A stretch of 64,000 bases of DNA from assembly GCF_946482605.1 (NCBI RefSeq), contig NZ_CAMLSE010000002.1, forward strand, positions 496,001 through 560,000. The letters are read 5' to 3'. Every line of letters starts with the position of its first letter. Positions within the stretch are counted from its first letter, which is position 1. This DNA is from an uncultured Dyadobacter sp. Lineage in GTDB: Bacteria; Bacteroidota; Bacteroidia; Cytophagales; Spirosomataceae. The notes under the pieces are model-generated. The model did not search any database and was not told where the DNA came from. It saw only the letters and a program-made list of their open reading frames with translations. Of this stretch, positions 45,040 to 54,241 are shown piece after piece. Position numbers and translations under genes: made by a program.

Positions 45040-47361
45040 ATGTGGAATAAAATAGCGACTTACATTATCCGCTACCGGCTTTTGTGGGTCGCATTAGTGC
45101 TAGTATCGACCGTCTTCATGGCCTATGAGGCCAGCAAAATTGAGCTTTCCTACAATTTCGCCCGCATCCTCCCGTCCAATGATCCTGTTGAGAAAGAGTA
45201 CCAGGATTTCAGAAAGCTTTTCGGTGAAGATGGTAGTGTAATGGTCATCGGCTGGCAGGACCCGCAGCTTTTCGAAATCAATAAATTCCGTGACTGGTGC
45301 AAATTGTCCCAGAAAATCAGGGAAACAGAGGGAATCAAAAATGTGCTGTCCCTCGCGAATGTGTATAAAATCGTCCGCAATGACAGTCTCACCCGTTTCG
45401 ATTTCGCCCCTGTTATCCGCCAGATCCCGGGCACCCAGGCCGAGGCAGACAGTCTGAAAAAAGAAATTGCCAATCTTCCGATTTACGAAGGGCTTGTTCT
45501 CAACAGCAAAACGAACGCGACACTCATCGTCATAACCTTCAATGACAAGGAGCTGAACTCCAAGCGCCGCCTGACGATTGTCGATGACATTGAAAAGATG
45601 GCCGACGAATTTGCTGTCAAATACAGCACCGACCTGCATTATTCGGGGATGCCCTACATCCGGACGGTCAATATGAAGAAGATCTCCGGCGAAATGGAGC
45701 TGTTCATGGGACTGGCCGTCTTTGTGACATTGCTTATCCTATGGGCCTTTTTCAGATCGCTGCGGCTCACACTTTTGTCCATTATCGTGGTGTTGATCGG
45801 TGTAGTGTTCTCCGTCGGCACATTGCATCTATTCAATTACAAAATCACCGCGCTAACCGGCCTGATCCCTCCCCTGCTCATCGTGATCGGGGTACCAAAC
45901 TGTGTTTTCCTGATCAATAAGTACCAGGCTGAGCTGGTCTCGCACAGTAATAAAGACGAAGCATTGCGGGAAATGATCCGGCAGATCGGCTTATCGACAT
46001 TCCTGGCCAACATGACCACCGCGATAGGCTTTGGGGTATTCTATTTTACCAACAGCATTCTGCTCGTCGAGTTCGGCGTAGTCGCGGCCATTAGTGTCAT
46101 GGTTACCTACGTGCTTTGCCTTGTATTGCTACCTATTACCCTGCATTACATGAGCACCCCGAAATCGCGCCATTTGAAGCATTTGGACGGAAAATGGGCT
46201 GCCGGCTTCCTGAAAATGGTCGATCGCCTGGTTCACAACCGACGAAAGGAGATCTACATCGCGATGGTGGTGCTGATCATCGTCTCCGCATTTGGGATGA
46301 CCAAGATCAAGACCATCGGCTACGTGATAGACGACCTGCCCAAAAAGGATGTGGTTTATACCGACCTCCGCTTTTTCGAGAAGAATTTCAATGGTGTCTT
46401 ACCCTTCGAGGTGATGATCGATACCAAAAAACCCAATGGTGTTTTTGCCGATCAGGCCAGGGTTTTGTACAAAATCAAGGCCTTCCAGAATGAAATGGCC
46501 AAGTTCCCTGAGTTCTCCAAACCGGTTTCTATTGTAGAAGCGTCGCGGTTCCTTTACCAGGGATACCGCGGGGGCGATGCTAAATATTACGCATTGCCTG
46601 GCGTGTTGGAACTGAATAAAATGACGCAGTATGTGCAAAGCCAGCAGGGTGCGGCAAAGCAACTGACTGCTTTTCTGAATACGGATAAGAGCGTCACCCG
46701 CGTGAGCTTTCAGATGGCCGACGTTGGTTCAGAGCGGATCAAGGAGCTCATGAACCAGATTCGCCCCAAAGTAGATTCTATTTTCAGTCCAGAACAATAT
46801 AAGGTCAGCCTCACCGGACACAGTCTTGTTTTCCTCAAAAGCAACGATTATCTGTTGAGTAATCTGTACGAAAGTCTTCTGATCGCCATTGTTCTCATTG
46901 CTATTGTCGGCATGGTGCTGTTCCGCTCGATTCCCATTATTCTCTTGTCTAAACTCCCCTGCCTGATCCCGCTCGCATTGACCGCAGGGATCATGGGATA
47001 TTTTGATATTTATTTCAAACCGACAACCATTCTCATTTTCAGCATCACCTTCGGGATTGCCTCGGATGGTACGGTTTATTTCCTGACGCGCTACCGGGAA
47101 GAGCTTTATAAAAACGGCCTCAGTCCTTCCAAGGCCGTCACCAAGTCGATCTTTGGCACAGGGCTTAGCATGATCTACACCGCGGTGATCCTTTTCTGCG
47201 GATTCTCGATCTTCGCAGCATCCAGCTTTGGAGGTACCGCGGCAATGGGCGTAATGGTTTCTATCACCCTGCTCGTAGCGATGTGTACCAACCTGATCCT
47301 GCTTCCCGCTTTATTATTGTCGATTGCCAAAAGACAGGGAAAAAATGTAAAGCCGAGCTAG
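45040..47361 (+). CDS. MMPL/RND-family exporter
   Basis: A 773-residue membrane protein with the duplicated RND layout: TM1 (about 10-28), a large periplasmic loop (about 30-220), five helices (about 220-370), a further helix near 405, a second loop (about 430-610) and a final helix bundle (about 620-765). It resembles MMPL and hopanoid/lipid exporters (HpnN-like). No membrane-fusion or outer-membrane partner genes are nearby, fitting lipid transport more than tripartite efflux. Substrate unknown. Confidence 0.9.
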   Translation: MWNKIATYIIRYRLLWVALVLVSTVFMAYEASKIELSYNFARILPSNDPVEKEYQDFRKLFGEDGSVMVIGWQDPQLFEINKFRDWCKLSQKIRETEGIKNVLSLANVYKIVRNDSLTRFDFAPVIRQIPGTQAEADSLKKEIANLPIYEGLVLNSKTNATLIVITFNDKELNSKRRLTIVDDIEKMADEFAVKYSTDLHYSGMPYIRTVNMKKISGEMELFMGLAVFVTLLILWAFFRSLRLTLLSIIVVLIGVVFSVGTLHLFNYKITALTGLIPPLLIVIGVPNCVFLINKYQAELVSHSNKDEALREMIRQIGLSTFLANMTTAIGFGVFYFTNSILLVEFGVVAAISVMVTYVLCLVLLPITLHYMSTPKSRHLKHLDGKWAAGFLKMVDRLVHNRRKEIYIAMVVLIIVSAFGMTKIKTIGYVIDDLPKKDVVYTDLRFFEKNFNGVLPFEVMIDTKKPNGVFADQARVLYKIKAFQNEMAKFPEFSKPVSIVEASRFLYQGYRGGDAKYYALPGVLELNKMTQYVQSQQGAAKQLTAFLNTDKSVTRVSFQMADVGSERIKELMNQIRPKVDSIFSPEQYKVSLTGHSLVFLKSNDYLLSNLYESLLIAIVLIAIVGMVLFRSIPIILLSKLPCLIPLALTAGIMGYFDIYFKPTTILIFSITFGIASDGTVYFLTRYREELYKNGLSPSKAVTKSIFGTGLSMIYTAVILFCGFSIFAASSFGGTAAMGVMVSITLLVAMCTNLILLPALLLSIAKRQGKNVKPS

Positions 47362-47397
47362 TATATTAGCCAGCGTTACATAACTCCTGTCACCTGC

Positions 47398-48779
47398 ATG
47401 AAAAAATTCTTGACTGCCCTATCCCTGTCTCTGGCAGGGATAGTCGTTTCCGCCCGGGCCCAAACCGACTATCAGGCCGATTCCATCTTTATCCGCAAGA
47501 TCTTCGACACTTTTCTTAGCCAAGGGAAATCCTACGAATGGCTCAGGCACCTGACACAGCAGGTCGGAGCGCGTCTGAGCGGCTCGGCAGGCGCCGCGAA
47601 AGCAGTGGATTACACCAGGTCCATCATGGAAAGCGAGCATTTCGACAACGTTTTTTTACAAAACGTCATCGTACCGCATTGGGTGAGAGGCCCCAAGGAA
47701 AAGGCGCAGATTATCAATGGCAAGCAAAAGACCAGCGTCCCGATCGCGGCGCTTGGCGGCTCTGTTGCCACACCCAAGGGAGGTATCAAAGGGAAGGTCA
47801 TCGAAGTAAAGAGCTTCCAACAGCTCCGCGAACTGGGCACGGAAAAGGTTAAAGGCAAGATTGTCTTTTTCAACCGCCCCATGGACCCCACCAGGCTGAA
47901 TACCTTTGAGGCATATGCCGGGGCGGTAGAGCAGCGGGGCGCCGGGGCGAGTGAAGCAGCCAAACTTGGTGCAATCGGCTCTCTAACCCGATCAATGACA
48001 ACACGCCTGGACGATATACCGCACACCGGCAGCATGCGCTACGCCAGCGGCGCTCCGATGATCCCCGCAGCGGCCATCACCACGAACGGAGCAGAACTGC
48101 TTAGCAAAACCTTAAAGGAAAATCCGGATACTGAATTCTATTTCGAGCAAAACTGCGAAACGCTGCCAGACGCCCCATCTCATAACGTGATCGGCGAATT
48201 GAAAGGGAAGAAAACGCCGGAAATCTATATCGCCGTGGGCGGGCACCTCGATTCCTGGGACTTCGCCCAGGGCGCACATGACGATGGTTCGGGTTGTGTC
48301 CAGTCCATCGAGGCGCTGCGAATATTGAAAGCGCTAGGTTACCAACCCAATCTTACACTCCGGGCAGTGATGTTCATGAACGAGGAGAATGGCCTGAAGG
48401 GCGGATTGGCATATGCCGACTCCGCTAAATCGAAAAAAGAAACCCATATTGCCGCCATCGAATCTGACGCGGTGGTTTCACGCCTCTAGGTTTCGGAATT
48501 GTGGGAACACAGGCACAAAAGGCCAAAATCATGCAGTGGATCAGATTGTTTGCTCCTTACGGCATCCATGAGCTCGGACCGGGCGGTGGGGGCGCTGATA
48601 TCGGGCCGCTGGCACAGCAGGGAACCGTACTCCTGGGTCTCATCCCCGACTCGCAACGATACTTCGACTATCATCACGCGATGAACGATACATTCGAGGC
48701 AGTCAGCAAACGGGAACTCGAACTGGGCGCAGCCGCAATGGCCTCCATGCTCTACCTCATCGACAAATACGGCCTGTGA
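47398..48779 (+). pseudogene. M28-family metallopeptidase, broken by a one-base frameshift
   Basis: Exported zinc aminopeptidase/carboxypeptidase. Signal peptide MKKFLTALSLSLAGIVVSARA, a PA-like insert (about 110-230), then the M28 domain: zinc ligands in GGHLDSWD and GAHDDGSG, catalytic Glu in FMNEENGLKG. The first frame stops after 363 residues at 48489. The expected continuation (GFTPLGFGIVGT...YHHAMNDTFEAV with the last zinc His) is in another frame from about 48471 to 48779. Adding one G to the GCGGTGG at 48469-48475 restores ESDAGGF and a 460-residue protein, the normal length. The break hits a zinc-ligand region, so the product would be inactive unless it is a sequencing error. Confidence 0.9.
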
Positions 48780-48794
48780 TACGCATTACCACAA

Positions 48795-48814
48795 CCCAAG
48801 ACTTAAGTCTTGGG
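48795..48814. repeat. Perfect 20-base palindrome
   Basis: CCCAAGACTT/AAGTCTTGGG is fully self-complementary. It sits directly after the M28 gene and at the head of the GC-rich repeat. It resembles REP-type 'ACTTAAGT' palindromes seen in Bacteroidota intergenic regions (recall, not searched). Confidence 0.7.
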
Positions 48815-49020
48815 CTAGGCGTCTGCGCTGGGCGTCAGCGCGGGCTGGGCGTCAGCGCGGGCTAGGCGTCAGCGCTGGGCTGGGCGTCAGCGCTGGGCTA
48901 GGCGTCAGCGCGGCTGGCGCTGGGGCCTGGGCTCCGGGCGGGACCGCGGCCCAGGCGGGCGCCGGGCTGGGCGACCCTAGCCGTGCGCTGAGGCTATGCG
49001 CCGGGACCGGCGCTCTGGCT
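48812..49020. repeat. GC-rich degenerate tandem repeat
   Basis: About six copies of a 17-18-base unit, GGCGTCAGCGC(T/G)GGGCT(A/G), run from about 48818 to 48920 and then decay into GC-rich sequence with related words (GGGCTGGGCG, CCGGGCGGG) up to about 49020. Base composition is far richer in GC than the flanks. It lies between the M28 stop and the stop of the convergent Anbu gene. No coding potential is convincing. Confidence 0.85.
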
Positions 49021-49025
49021 CCCTC

Positions 49026-49748
49026 CTAGGGGATCTTGTCGAACGTTCGGTCCATCCAGGACTCCGGGATGTCATCCAGTGCCTGTTTCAGCTTTTCGGC
49101 CCAGATCTCCGAAATTTCCTGCATGTCTTTCTGCTCGTAACGATGCTCGATCATCGCGAAACTATCTTTCTTATACAACACGACGTCGATCGGAAAATCC
49201 ACGTCATTATTACTCACGCGCGTTGAATCGAATGACAGAAACCCGGCCTTCAATGCCTGCTTCATGCTCGAATCTTCATTCAGGACACGGTTCAGAATGG
49301 CTTTACCCTGCCCGGAATTGCCGATAATCACGTAGGGAGAACCTTCGTCCAGCTCCACCCAGTTGCCTTCCGAATACAGCAGGAACAGCTTGTGGTCCTC
49401 GTCGTCCTTCAACTGACCGCCTACGATCGAATTCAGGTTAAATTTGAATCCGGACTTTTCCAGACTGGCCTTGTCCTCGTCGGCCACCCGCTTGATCTGC
49501 TCCCCGAATGCATTCACGGCCTTGTAAAGCTTGTTATAAACCACGCCGTCATTGATCAGCTCTTCAAAATAATGCACCGCTTTGTCGCGCACAGAACGCA
49601 GGCCACTCGTCATGATGAACATCGAGTAATGGTCCTTTTGCTTGATGTAAACCTTTTTTTTGGTGGTGGTACTGGTGCCGGCGGTAATGCGGGTGTCGGA
49701 TAGCGCAACCAGCCCTTCCTTTACTTTTATTCCTAAACAATAAGTCAT
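49026..49748 (-). CDS. Anbu-type proteasome-like NTN hydrolase
   Basis: A 240-residue member of the ancestral beta-subunit (Anbu/COG3484) family. It begins MTYCLGIKVKEGLVALSDTR, placing Thr2 as the expected N-terminal nucleophile after Met removal, with the Asp and Lys-region of the proteasome fold following. The upstream four-residue extension (MCSK) would bury the Thr, so ATG at 49748 was chosen. Anbu normally sits with a transglutaminase-like gene, an alpha-E protein and a type-2 ATP-grasp; none is adjacent here. Natural substrates are unknown. Confidence 0.86.
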   Translation of the reverse strand: MTYCLGIKVKEGLVALSDTRITAGTSTTTKKKVYIKQKDHYSMFIMTSGLRSVRDKAVHYFEELINDGVVYNKLYKAVNAFGEQIKRVADEDKASLEKSGFKFNLNSIVGGQLKDDEDHKLFLLYSEGNWVELDEGSPYVIIGNSGQGKAILNRVLNEDSSMKQALKAGFLSFDSTRVSNNDVDFPIDVVLYKKDSFAMIEHRYEQKDMQEISEIWAEKLKQALDDIPESWMDRTFDKIP

Positions 49749-49920
49749 TTTACTACACATTTAATCGGGTCAGATAGCGATCATACCCATTCCTTATACA
49801 CTTAAACCAGCCTCAAAAATACCAAATCACAACCTGAACATCATAAAAAATCCCTTTTTGTCAATTATTTATGAAATTGCAAAACAGCATACATTCCCAC
49901 ATCAACAGCTTGTCGCCAGC

Positions 49921-50739
49921 ATGATCCACACCGTCCATCTCTTTCCCGAACTCGACGAAAAACTCATTGCGCTACTCAAATCACTGCAACCGGACGACTG
50001 GGACAAACCCACGGTCGCCCGTCTGTGGACGGTCAGGGATGTCGCGGCGCATTTACTGGACGGTAATATCCGGGCTATTTCCGGCCGTGACGGCCATAGG
50101 ACCGTCCCCGATCGCGAAATCAACAGCTACGAGGATCTTGTGGCATATCTTAATCAGTTCAATGCCGATTGGGTCAAAGCCTCCCGGCGGATAAGTCCGC
50201 AATTGCTCACCGAACTGCTCGAATCCACCGGGAAGCAATATTCGCAAATCATGGCCACGCAGGATTTGAATGCTGATGCGCGTTATTCGGTAGCATGGGC
50301 GGGCGAATCGGTTTCTAAAAACTGGTTTCACATCGCGCGGGAGTACACGGAAAAATGGCACCATCAACAGCAGATCCGAGATGCCGTGGACAAACCGGGA
50401 ATCATGACCAAACATCTTTTTCAGCCGTTGATGGATACATTTTTGCGCGGGCTCCCGCACACCTACCGCAACACGCCCGCACAGGAAGGCACAGCCATCG
50501 CCATTCACATCGGGCTGGAAGAGCCGGTCACAGCTTACAATGTGCGCAGGGAGGGTCGATGGGTTATTGAAGGTACGTGGGATGGCCCCGCGGATGCAGT
50601 CATTACGATCCCCTCAGACACGGCCTGGAAATTATTTACCAAAGCGATAACTGCCGCGGATGCAGCCAAAAAAGTAACTATTACTGGTAATGACCCACTT
50701 GCAACGGTTTCATTAAACCTCATCGCAGTCATGGCCTGA
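49921..50739 (+). CDS. DinB-like/maleylpyruvate-isomerase N-terminal domain protein
   Basis: A 272-residue protein with a four-helix DinB-type N-terminal domain (about 1-150: LWTVRDVAAHLLDGNIRA, AREYTEKWHHQQQIRDA, with candidate metal His residues) and a C-terminal SCP2-like or MDMPI-C-like beta domain (from about 200). Family members use mycothiol, bacillithiol or glutathione, or have unknown thiol-dependent roles. ATG at 49921 begins the conserved MIHTVHLFPELDE; an upstream TTG extension is not conserved. Confidence 0.83.
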   Translation: MIHTVHLFPELDEKLIALLKSLQPDDWDKPTVARLWTVRDVAAHLLDGNIRAISGRDGHRTVPDREINSYEDLVAYLNQFNADWVKASRRISPQLLTELLESTGKQYSQIMATQDLNADARYSVAWAGESVSKNWFHIAREYTEKWHHQQQIRDAVDKPGIMTKHLFQPLMDTFLRGLPHTYRNTPAQEGTAIAIHIGLEEPVTAYNVRREGRWVIEGTWDGPADAVITIPSDTAWKLFTKAITAADAAKKVTITGNDPLATVSLNLIAVMA

Positions 50740-50787
50740 TCCGAATTGGTGACCTATCGAACGAGACGAATCACTTTCGTAATTAAC

Positions 50788-50820
50788 TAAAAACCCCTGC
50801 TATTTAGCTAGCGGGGGTTT
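50788..50820. terminator. Bidirectional terminator
   Basis: AAACCCCTGCT, a short loop, AGCGGGGGTTT with flanking A and T runs, between the DinB-like gene (+) and the ferredoxin gene (-). Confidence 0.85.
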
Positions 50821-50853
50821 ATGCACTATTATTCCAAAATTCTAATAACCTTA

Positions 50854-51177
50854 TTAAGCTTCTTCGAGCGCTTTCAGCCGAATGACAAGCCCATCCATGT
50901 TTTCCGAAGGCCTGAGCTGGCAGGAAAGCCTACTGTTCTGATCCGAATTGGGAAGCGTATCCAATGTATCCAGTTCACTGTCATTGGACTCCGGAAGCTT
51001 ATCCATCCCTTCCAGCACCTCGATATGGCAGGTGGCGCATAGGGCCATTCCCCCGCATGTTGCCTGAATGTCGTATTCGTAAGCTTTGAGCAGTTCCATG
51101 AGGCTGAAACCCATGTCGGTAGGAATTTCCAGGCTCTGCCGGTCTCCCGACTCGTTTTCTATGAAAATATTGATCAT
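50854..51177 (-). CDS. 2Fe-2S ferredoxin
   Basis: A 107-residue plant/adrenodoxin-type ferredoxin. Cluster cysteines are in CGGMALCATCHIEV plus a later Cys near residue 88 (RLSCQLRP). It is the second gene after the NADP reductase (2-base gap), so the reductase reduces it; the final acceptor is unknown. A terminator lies just downstream. Confidence 0.94.
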   Translation of the reverse strand: MINIFIENESGDRQSLEIPTDMGFSLMELLKAYEYDIQATCGGMALCATCHIEVLEGMDKLPESNDSELDTLDTLPNSDQNSRLSCQLRPSENMDGLVIRLKALEEA

Positions 51178-51179
51178 GG

Positions 51180-52184
51180 CTAAAATGGGTTAACCCCGTT
51201 GACAGTGGTGTATTTGAAACTCAGTTTCTGATCCGGATAGACGTACTTGAATGCACTCTGCATCATGATCGCCGCCTCGTGAAAACCACACAGAATCAGT
51301 TTCAGCTTGCCCGGATAGGTATTGATATCGCCGATGGCGTAAATGCGTTCGACATTGGTAGAATAGTCCAGCGTATCGACCAGCAGTGCTGATTTTTCGA
51401 CACCAAGGTTCCAGTCGGCGATGGGGCCCAGCTTGGGACTAAGGCCGAAAAGCGGTATAAAGTGGTCTGCCTGAATGCTCGTTACCGATTTGTCGTTGCC
51501 AAGTACGGATACCTCCTTCAACACGCCGTTTCCATTCAGACTGTTGACCTGCGCCTGTAAAATGAGATCTATCTTTCCTTTTCCGGCAAGCTCGAATACT
51601 TTCTCCGCGGAGTCCGGCGCGCCCCTGAACGTATCTCCCCTGTGTACGAGCGTCACGCGGGACGCGATACCTGCCAGGAAAATCGTCCAGTCCAATGCAG
51701 AGTCGCCGCCACCGGCCAGCACCACGTTTTGGTCCCGGAATTGCTCCGGCCTCTTCACCATATAATGTACCCCCTTTCCTTCGAAGTATTCCAGTCGCTC
51801 TACGGCCGGTTTACGTGGTTCAAAGCTACCCAGTCCGGCGGCGATCACCACCACCTGGCAATGCACCGTCGTATTTTCATTGGTGCGGACGATGTAACTG
51901 CCATCCTCCTGCTTTTCGAGCCCTTCCACCCTTTCACCCAATGTAAAGCCCGGCTTGAATTCCTCGATCTGGGTCATCAGATTCCTGACGAGGTCTTCGG
52001 CGATGATGCCCGGAGCTCCCGGAATATCATAGATAGGTTTCTGAGGATAAATCTCCGCAAGCTGCCCGCCAACCACCGGCAGCGCGTCAATCAGGTGGCA
52101 GCGCATTTTAAGCAGCCCGGCCTCAAAAACGGCGAACAATCCTACCGGGCCTGCTCCGATAATGCAAATGTCTGTATGGATCAT
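51180..52184 (-). CDS. Ferredoxin-NADP reductase (thioredoxin-reductase type)
   Basis: A 334-residue FAD enzyme of the TrxR-like ferredoxin/flavodoxin-NADP reductase group. FAD site IIGAGPVGLFAVFEAG at residues about 8-23; NADP site VLAGGGDSALDWTI. The redox CxxC of thioredoxin reductase is absent, as expected for the reductase class. The C-terminal region includes YAIGDINTYPG (FAD contact). It is followed by its ferredoxin in one operon. Confidence 0.93.
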   Translation of the reverse strand: MIHTDICIIGAGPVGLFAVFEAGLLKMRCHLIDALPVVGGQLAEIYPQKPIYDIPGAPGIIAEDLVRNLMTQIEEFKPGFTLGERVEGLEKQEDGSYIVRTNENTTVHCQVVVIAAGLGSFEPRKPAVERLEYFEGKGVHYMVKRPEQFRDQNVVLAGGGDSALDWTIFLAGIASRVTLVHRGDTFRGAPDSAEKVFELAGKGKIDLILQAQVNSLNGNGVLKEVSVLGNDKSVTSIQADHFIPLFGLSPKLGPIADWNLGVEKSALLVDTLDYSTNVERIYAIGDINTYPGKLKLILCGFHEAAIMMQSAFKYVYPDQKLSFKYTTVNGVNPF

Positions 52185-52295
52185 GATTCAATGTGAATGA
52201 GAATTTTGGAAAACTTTCGTGATCCAAAAGTAGCAGTCATCCACACCGGAAGCCAATCACAATTGGTTATCCATTATAACCAAAAGTTATTGGTC

Positions 52296-53201
52296 TCAGC
52301 CATCCGTGATCATAAACTGTAGCATGTCAGGCAGGATCTCTATTTCAACTTCCAGCGGCTTCTCCACCTTCAGTCGTTCATCGTCGGCATGAACGTCTTT
52401 ACCATCCCACATGATCTTCACCTTTTTTGCGCGTACAGTCGTAAAACTGAATTCACTATCCTCCTTCCCGTTGATCCTGCCGAGCAGGAACGACTCGAAC
52501 TTTGTCCGGTTGGATTCAGATACCATTACCACGTCCAGCAAACCATCACCAGGATCGGCACCGGCGGCCAGTACCAGGTTGGGGCCCAGCGACCGGATGT
52601 TCATCACCTCCACCATGATGTAATTACCCGAATGCTCCACCCCGTCGGCGATGATGGTACAAGGCCGGGCTTCGTAGTTCTGTACGACATCGTACAACAC
52701 CACCCGCGCGGCCTTTAATTTTTCTTCCACACTATCGCCGATCTCGCCCTCGATCTTATCCATGACCTTCATCAGTCTGGGGAAAATCCCGTATCCAAAT
52801 GCTTCGAGAAAGAACAGATCTTCGCCCAGCCCATGGATTTTCCCGATATCAAACGATTTCAGATGGGAATGATGCCAATACGGGACAATGTCTTTCGCGT
52901 GGCCTTCGATCTGCAATGCCGTAGCGATATTGTTGGCGGTGCCATGCGGGAGCAATGCAAGCGGGTATTGTTTGTCCAGCAGCTTTCGCTTCATCAATGC
53001 CTTGGCAGCACGCCGGACAGTCCCGTCACCGCCCGCGACGATCAGAAAATCCGTGTCATTTTCGAATGTATCCCACCCCTCCTCCTTTACCGAAGCATAG
53101 GTACAGTCGAAGCCTGCTTTCTTAATGAGTTTGACGAGTTCTTTTTTAGAAAAGTCGTTGTCCCCGGCACTGGGGTTGTGTAAAAGGGTCGTTCGTTTCA
53201 T
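52296..53201 (-). CDS. Diacylglycerol-kinase-family lipid kinase
   Basis: A 301-residue DAGK-catalytic-domain protein related to YegS/DgkB. The N-terminal half holds LLHNPSAGD and the nucleotide motif IVAGGDGTVRRAA, followed by PLALLPHGTANNIATAL; the C-terminal half is a beta-sandwich. It likely phosphorylates a lipid alcohol. It is divergent from surE with 84 bases between. Confidence 0.92.
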   Translation of the reverse strand: MKRTTLLHNPSAGDNDFSKKELVKLIKKAGFDCTYASVKEEGWDTFENDTDFLIVAGGDGTVRRAAKALMKRKLLDKQYPLALLPHGTANNIATALQIEGHAKDIVPYWHHSHLKSFDIGKIHGLGEDLFFLEAFGYGIFPRLMKVMDKIEGEIGDSVEEKLKAARVVLYDVVQNYEARPCTIIADGVEHSGNYIMVEVMNIRSLGPNLVLAAGADPGDGLLDVVMVSESNRTKFESFLLGRINGKEDSEFSFTTVRAKKVKIMWDGKDVHADDERLKVEKPLEVEIEILPDMLQFMITDG

Positions 53202-53285
53202 ATCAGGTTGTATAGCACAATTCCCGTTTCATAAAAAACATACCAGGCACAATTTTATTGATATTGACTGAAAACGCTATACGTT

Positions 53286-54020
53286 ATGAAGATATTAGTA
53301 ACCAATGACGACGGCATTTACAGTCCTGGCATAGCGGCGCTGGCCAGGATCGCCTCGCGGTTCGGGGAAGTTAAAATCGTAGCGCCGGATGTGGAACAAT
53401 CCTCTATGGGTCATGCCATTACCGCCTCCCGACCGCTTTCCTATAAAAAGTCTCCCATCGAATTTCCAGGGATCGATGCCTACCGGGTCAACGGCACCCC
53501 AGCCGACTGTGTGGCACTGGGCCAGCACCTGTGGGATAAGCCCGATGTGGTGCTTTCGGGGATCAACCTGGGGCCAAACCTGGGGAATGCAATGTGGCAT
53601 TCGGGAACACTCGCCGCGGCTAAGCAGGCAGTGCTCTTTGGGATTAAAGGCATTGCATTGAGCACGCCCACCGATATCGAACCGGATTTCGAAGCACTCG
53701 ACCCGTTTGTTGAAAAAGCGCTGGACCTGCTGTTCAAAAATCCCCACCTGAACCTCGTGAATGTCAATTTCCCGCATGACCCCAAGGGCGTCCGGTGGAC
53801 GAGGCAGTCGGTCAGGCTCTACGACAACAACATCGTTCCGGCACTCGATCCGATGGGGCGCAAGCACTACTGGTTCACCGTCGTGCCCCTTGAACCCGCC
53901 GAGGAAGGCACCGACCGCTGGGCGATCGAAAATCACTTCGTGTCGATCACCCCGCTGCGGCTGGATCTCACTAACGAAGCAGAACTGGTGAAAGCGCAGC
54001 TGACCTATCCGATCACCTAG
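53286..54020 (+). CDS. surE: 5'/3'-nucleotidase SurE
   Basis: A 244-residue metal-dependent nucleotidase that dephosphorylates nucleoside monophosphates and short polyphosphates. The metal-binding start ILVTNDDGIYSPGI, the SSMGHAIT segment and VLSGINLGPNLGNAMWHSGT are diagnostic. Length is normal. A terminator follows at about 54098. Confidence 0.96.
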   Translation: MKILVTNDDGIYSPGIAALARIASRFGEVKIVAPDVEQSSMGHAITASRPLSYKKSPIEFPGIDAYRVNGTPADCVALGQHLWDKPDVVLSGINLGPNLGNAMWHSGTLAAAKQAVLFGIKGIALSTPTDIEPDFEALDPFVEKALDLLFKNPHLNLVNVNFPHDPKGVRWTRQSVRLYDNNIVPALDPMGRKHYWFTVVPLEPAEEGTDRWAIENHFVSITPLRLDLTNEAELVKAQLTYPIT

Positions 54021-54097
54021 CATGCGGCGGCGGTGTAACAAAACAGAGGGTTTGATTCTGATAAATATTTTGCAAAACGTCACTGATACAGTGCATG

Positions 54098-54131
54098 ATC
54101 CCGTATCCGCCAGGTACGGGATTCTCTTTTT
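54098..54131 (+). terminator. Terminator after surE
   Basis: ATCCCGTA, 9-base loop, TACGGGAT, then TCTCTTTTT. It lies about 80 bases after the surE stop. Confidence 0.75.
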
Positions 54132-54241
54132 ATGAAAGTCTTGGTTCTGATTTAAGGGGTAGAACCGGTAAAATGCAGTCTTCTTCCCTGACAACTATTC
54201 ATTAATCAATCCTGAATCCAAGCAATCAGTTTTTTCCCATC

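Noticed and set aside
48812..49020. Possible CRISPR array or coding repeat
   Set aside because: Units are tandem without spacers, and no frame gives a plausible protein.
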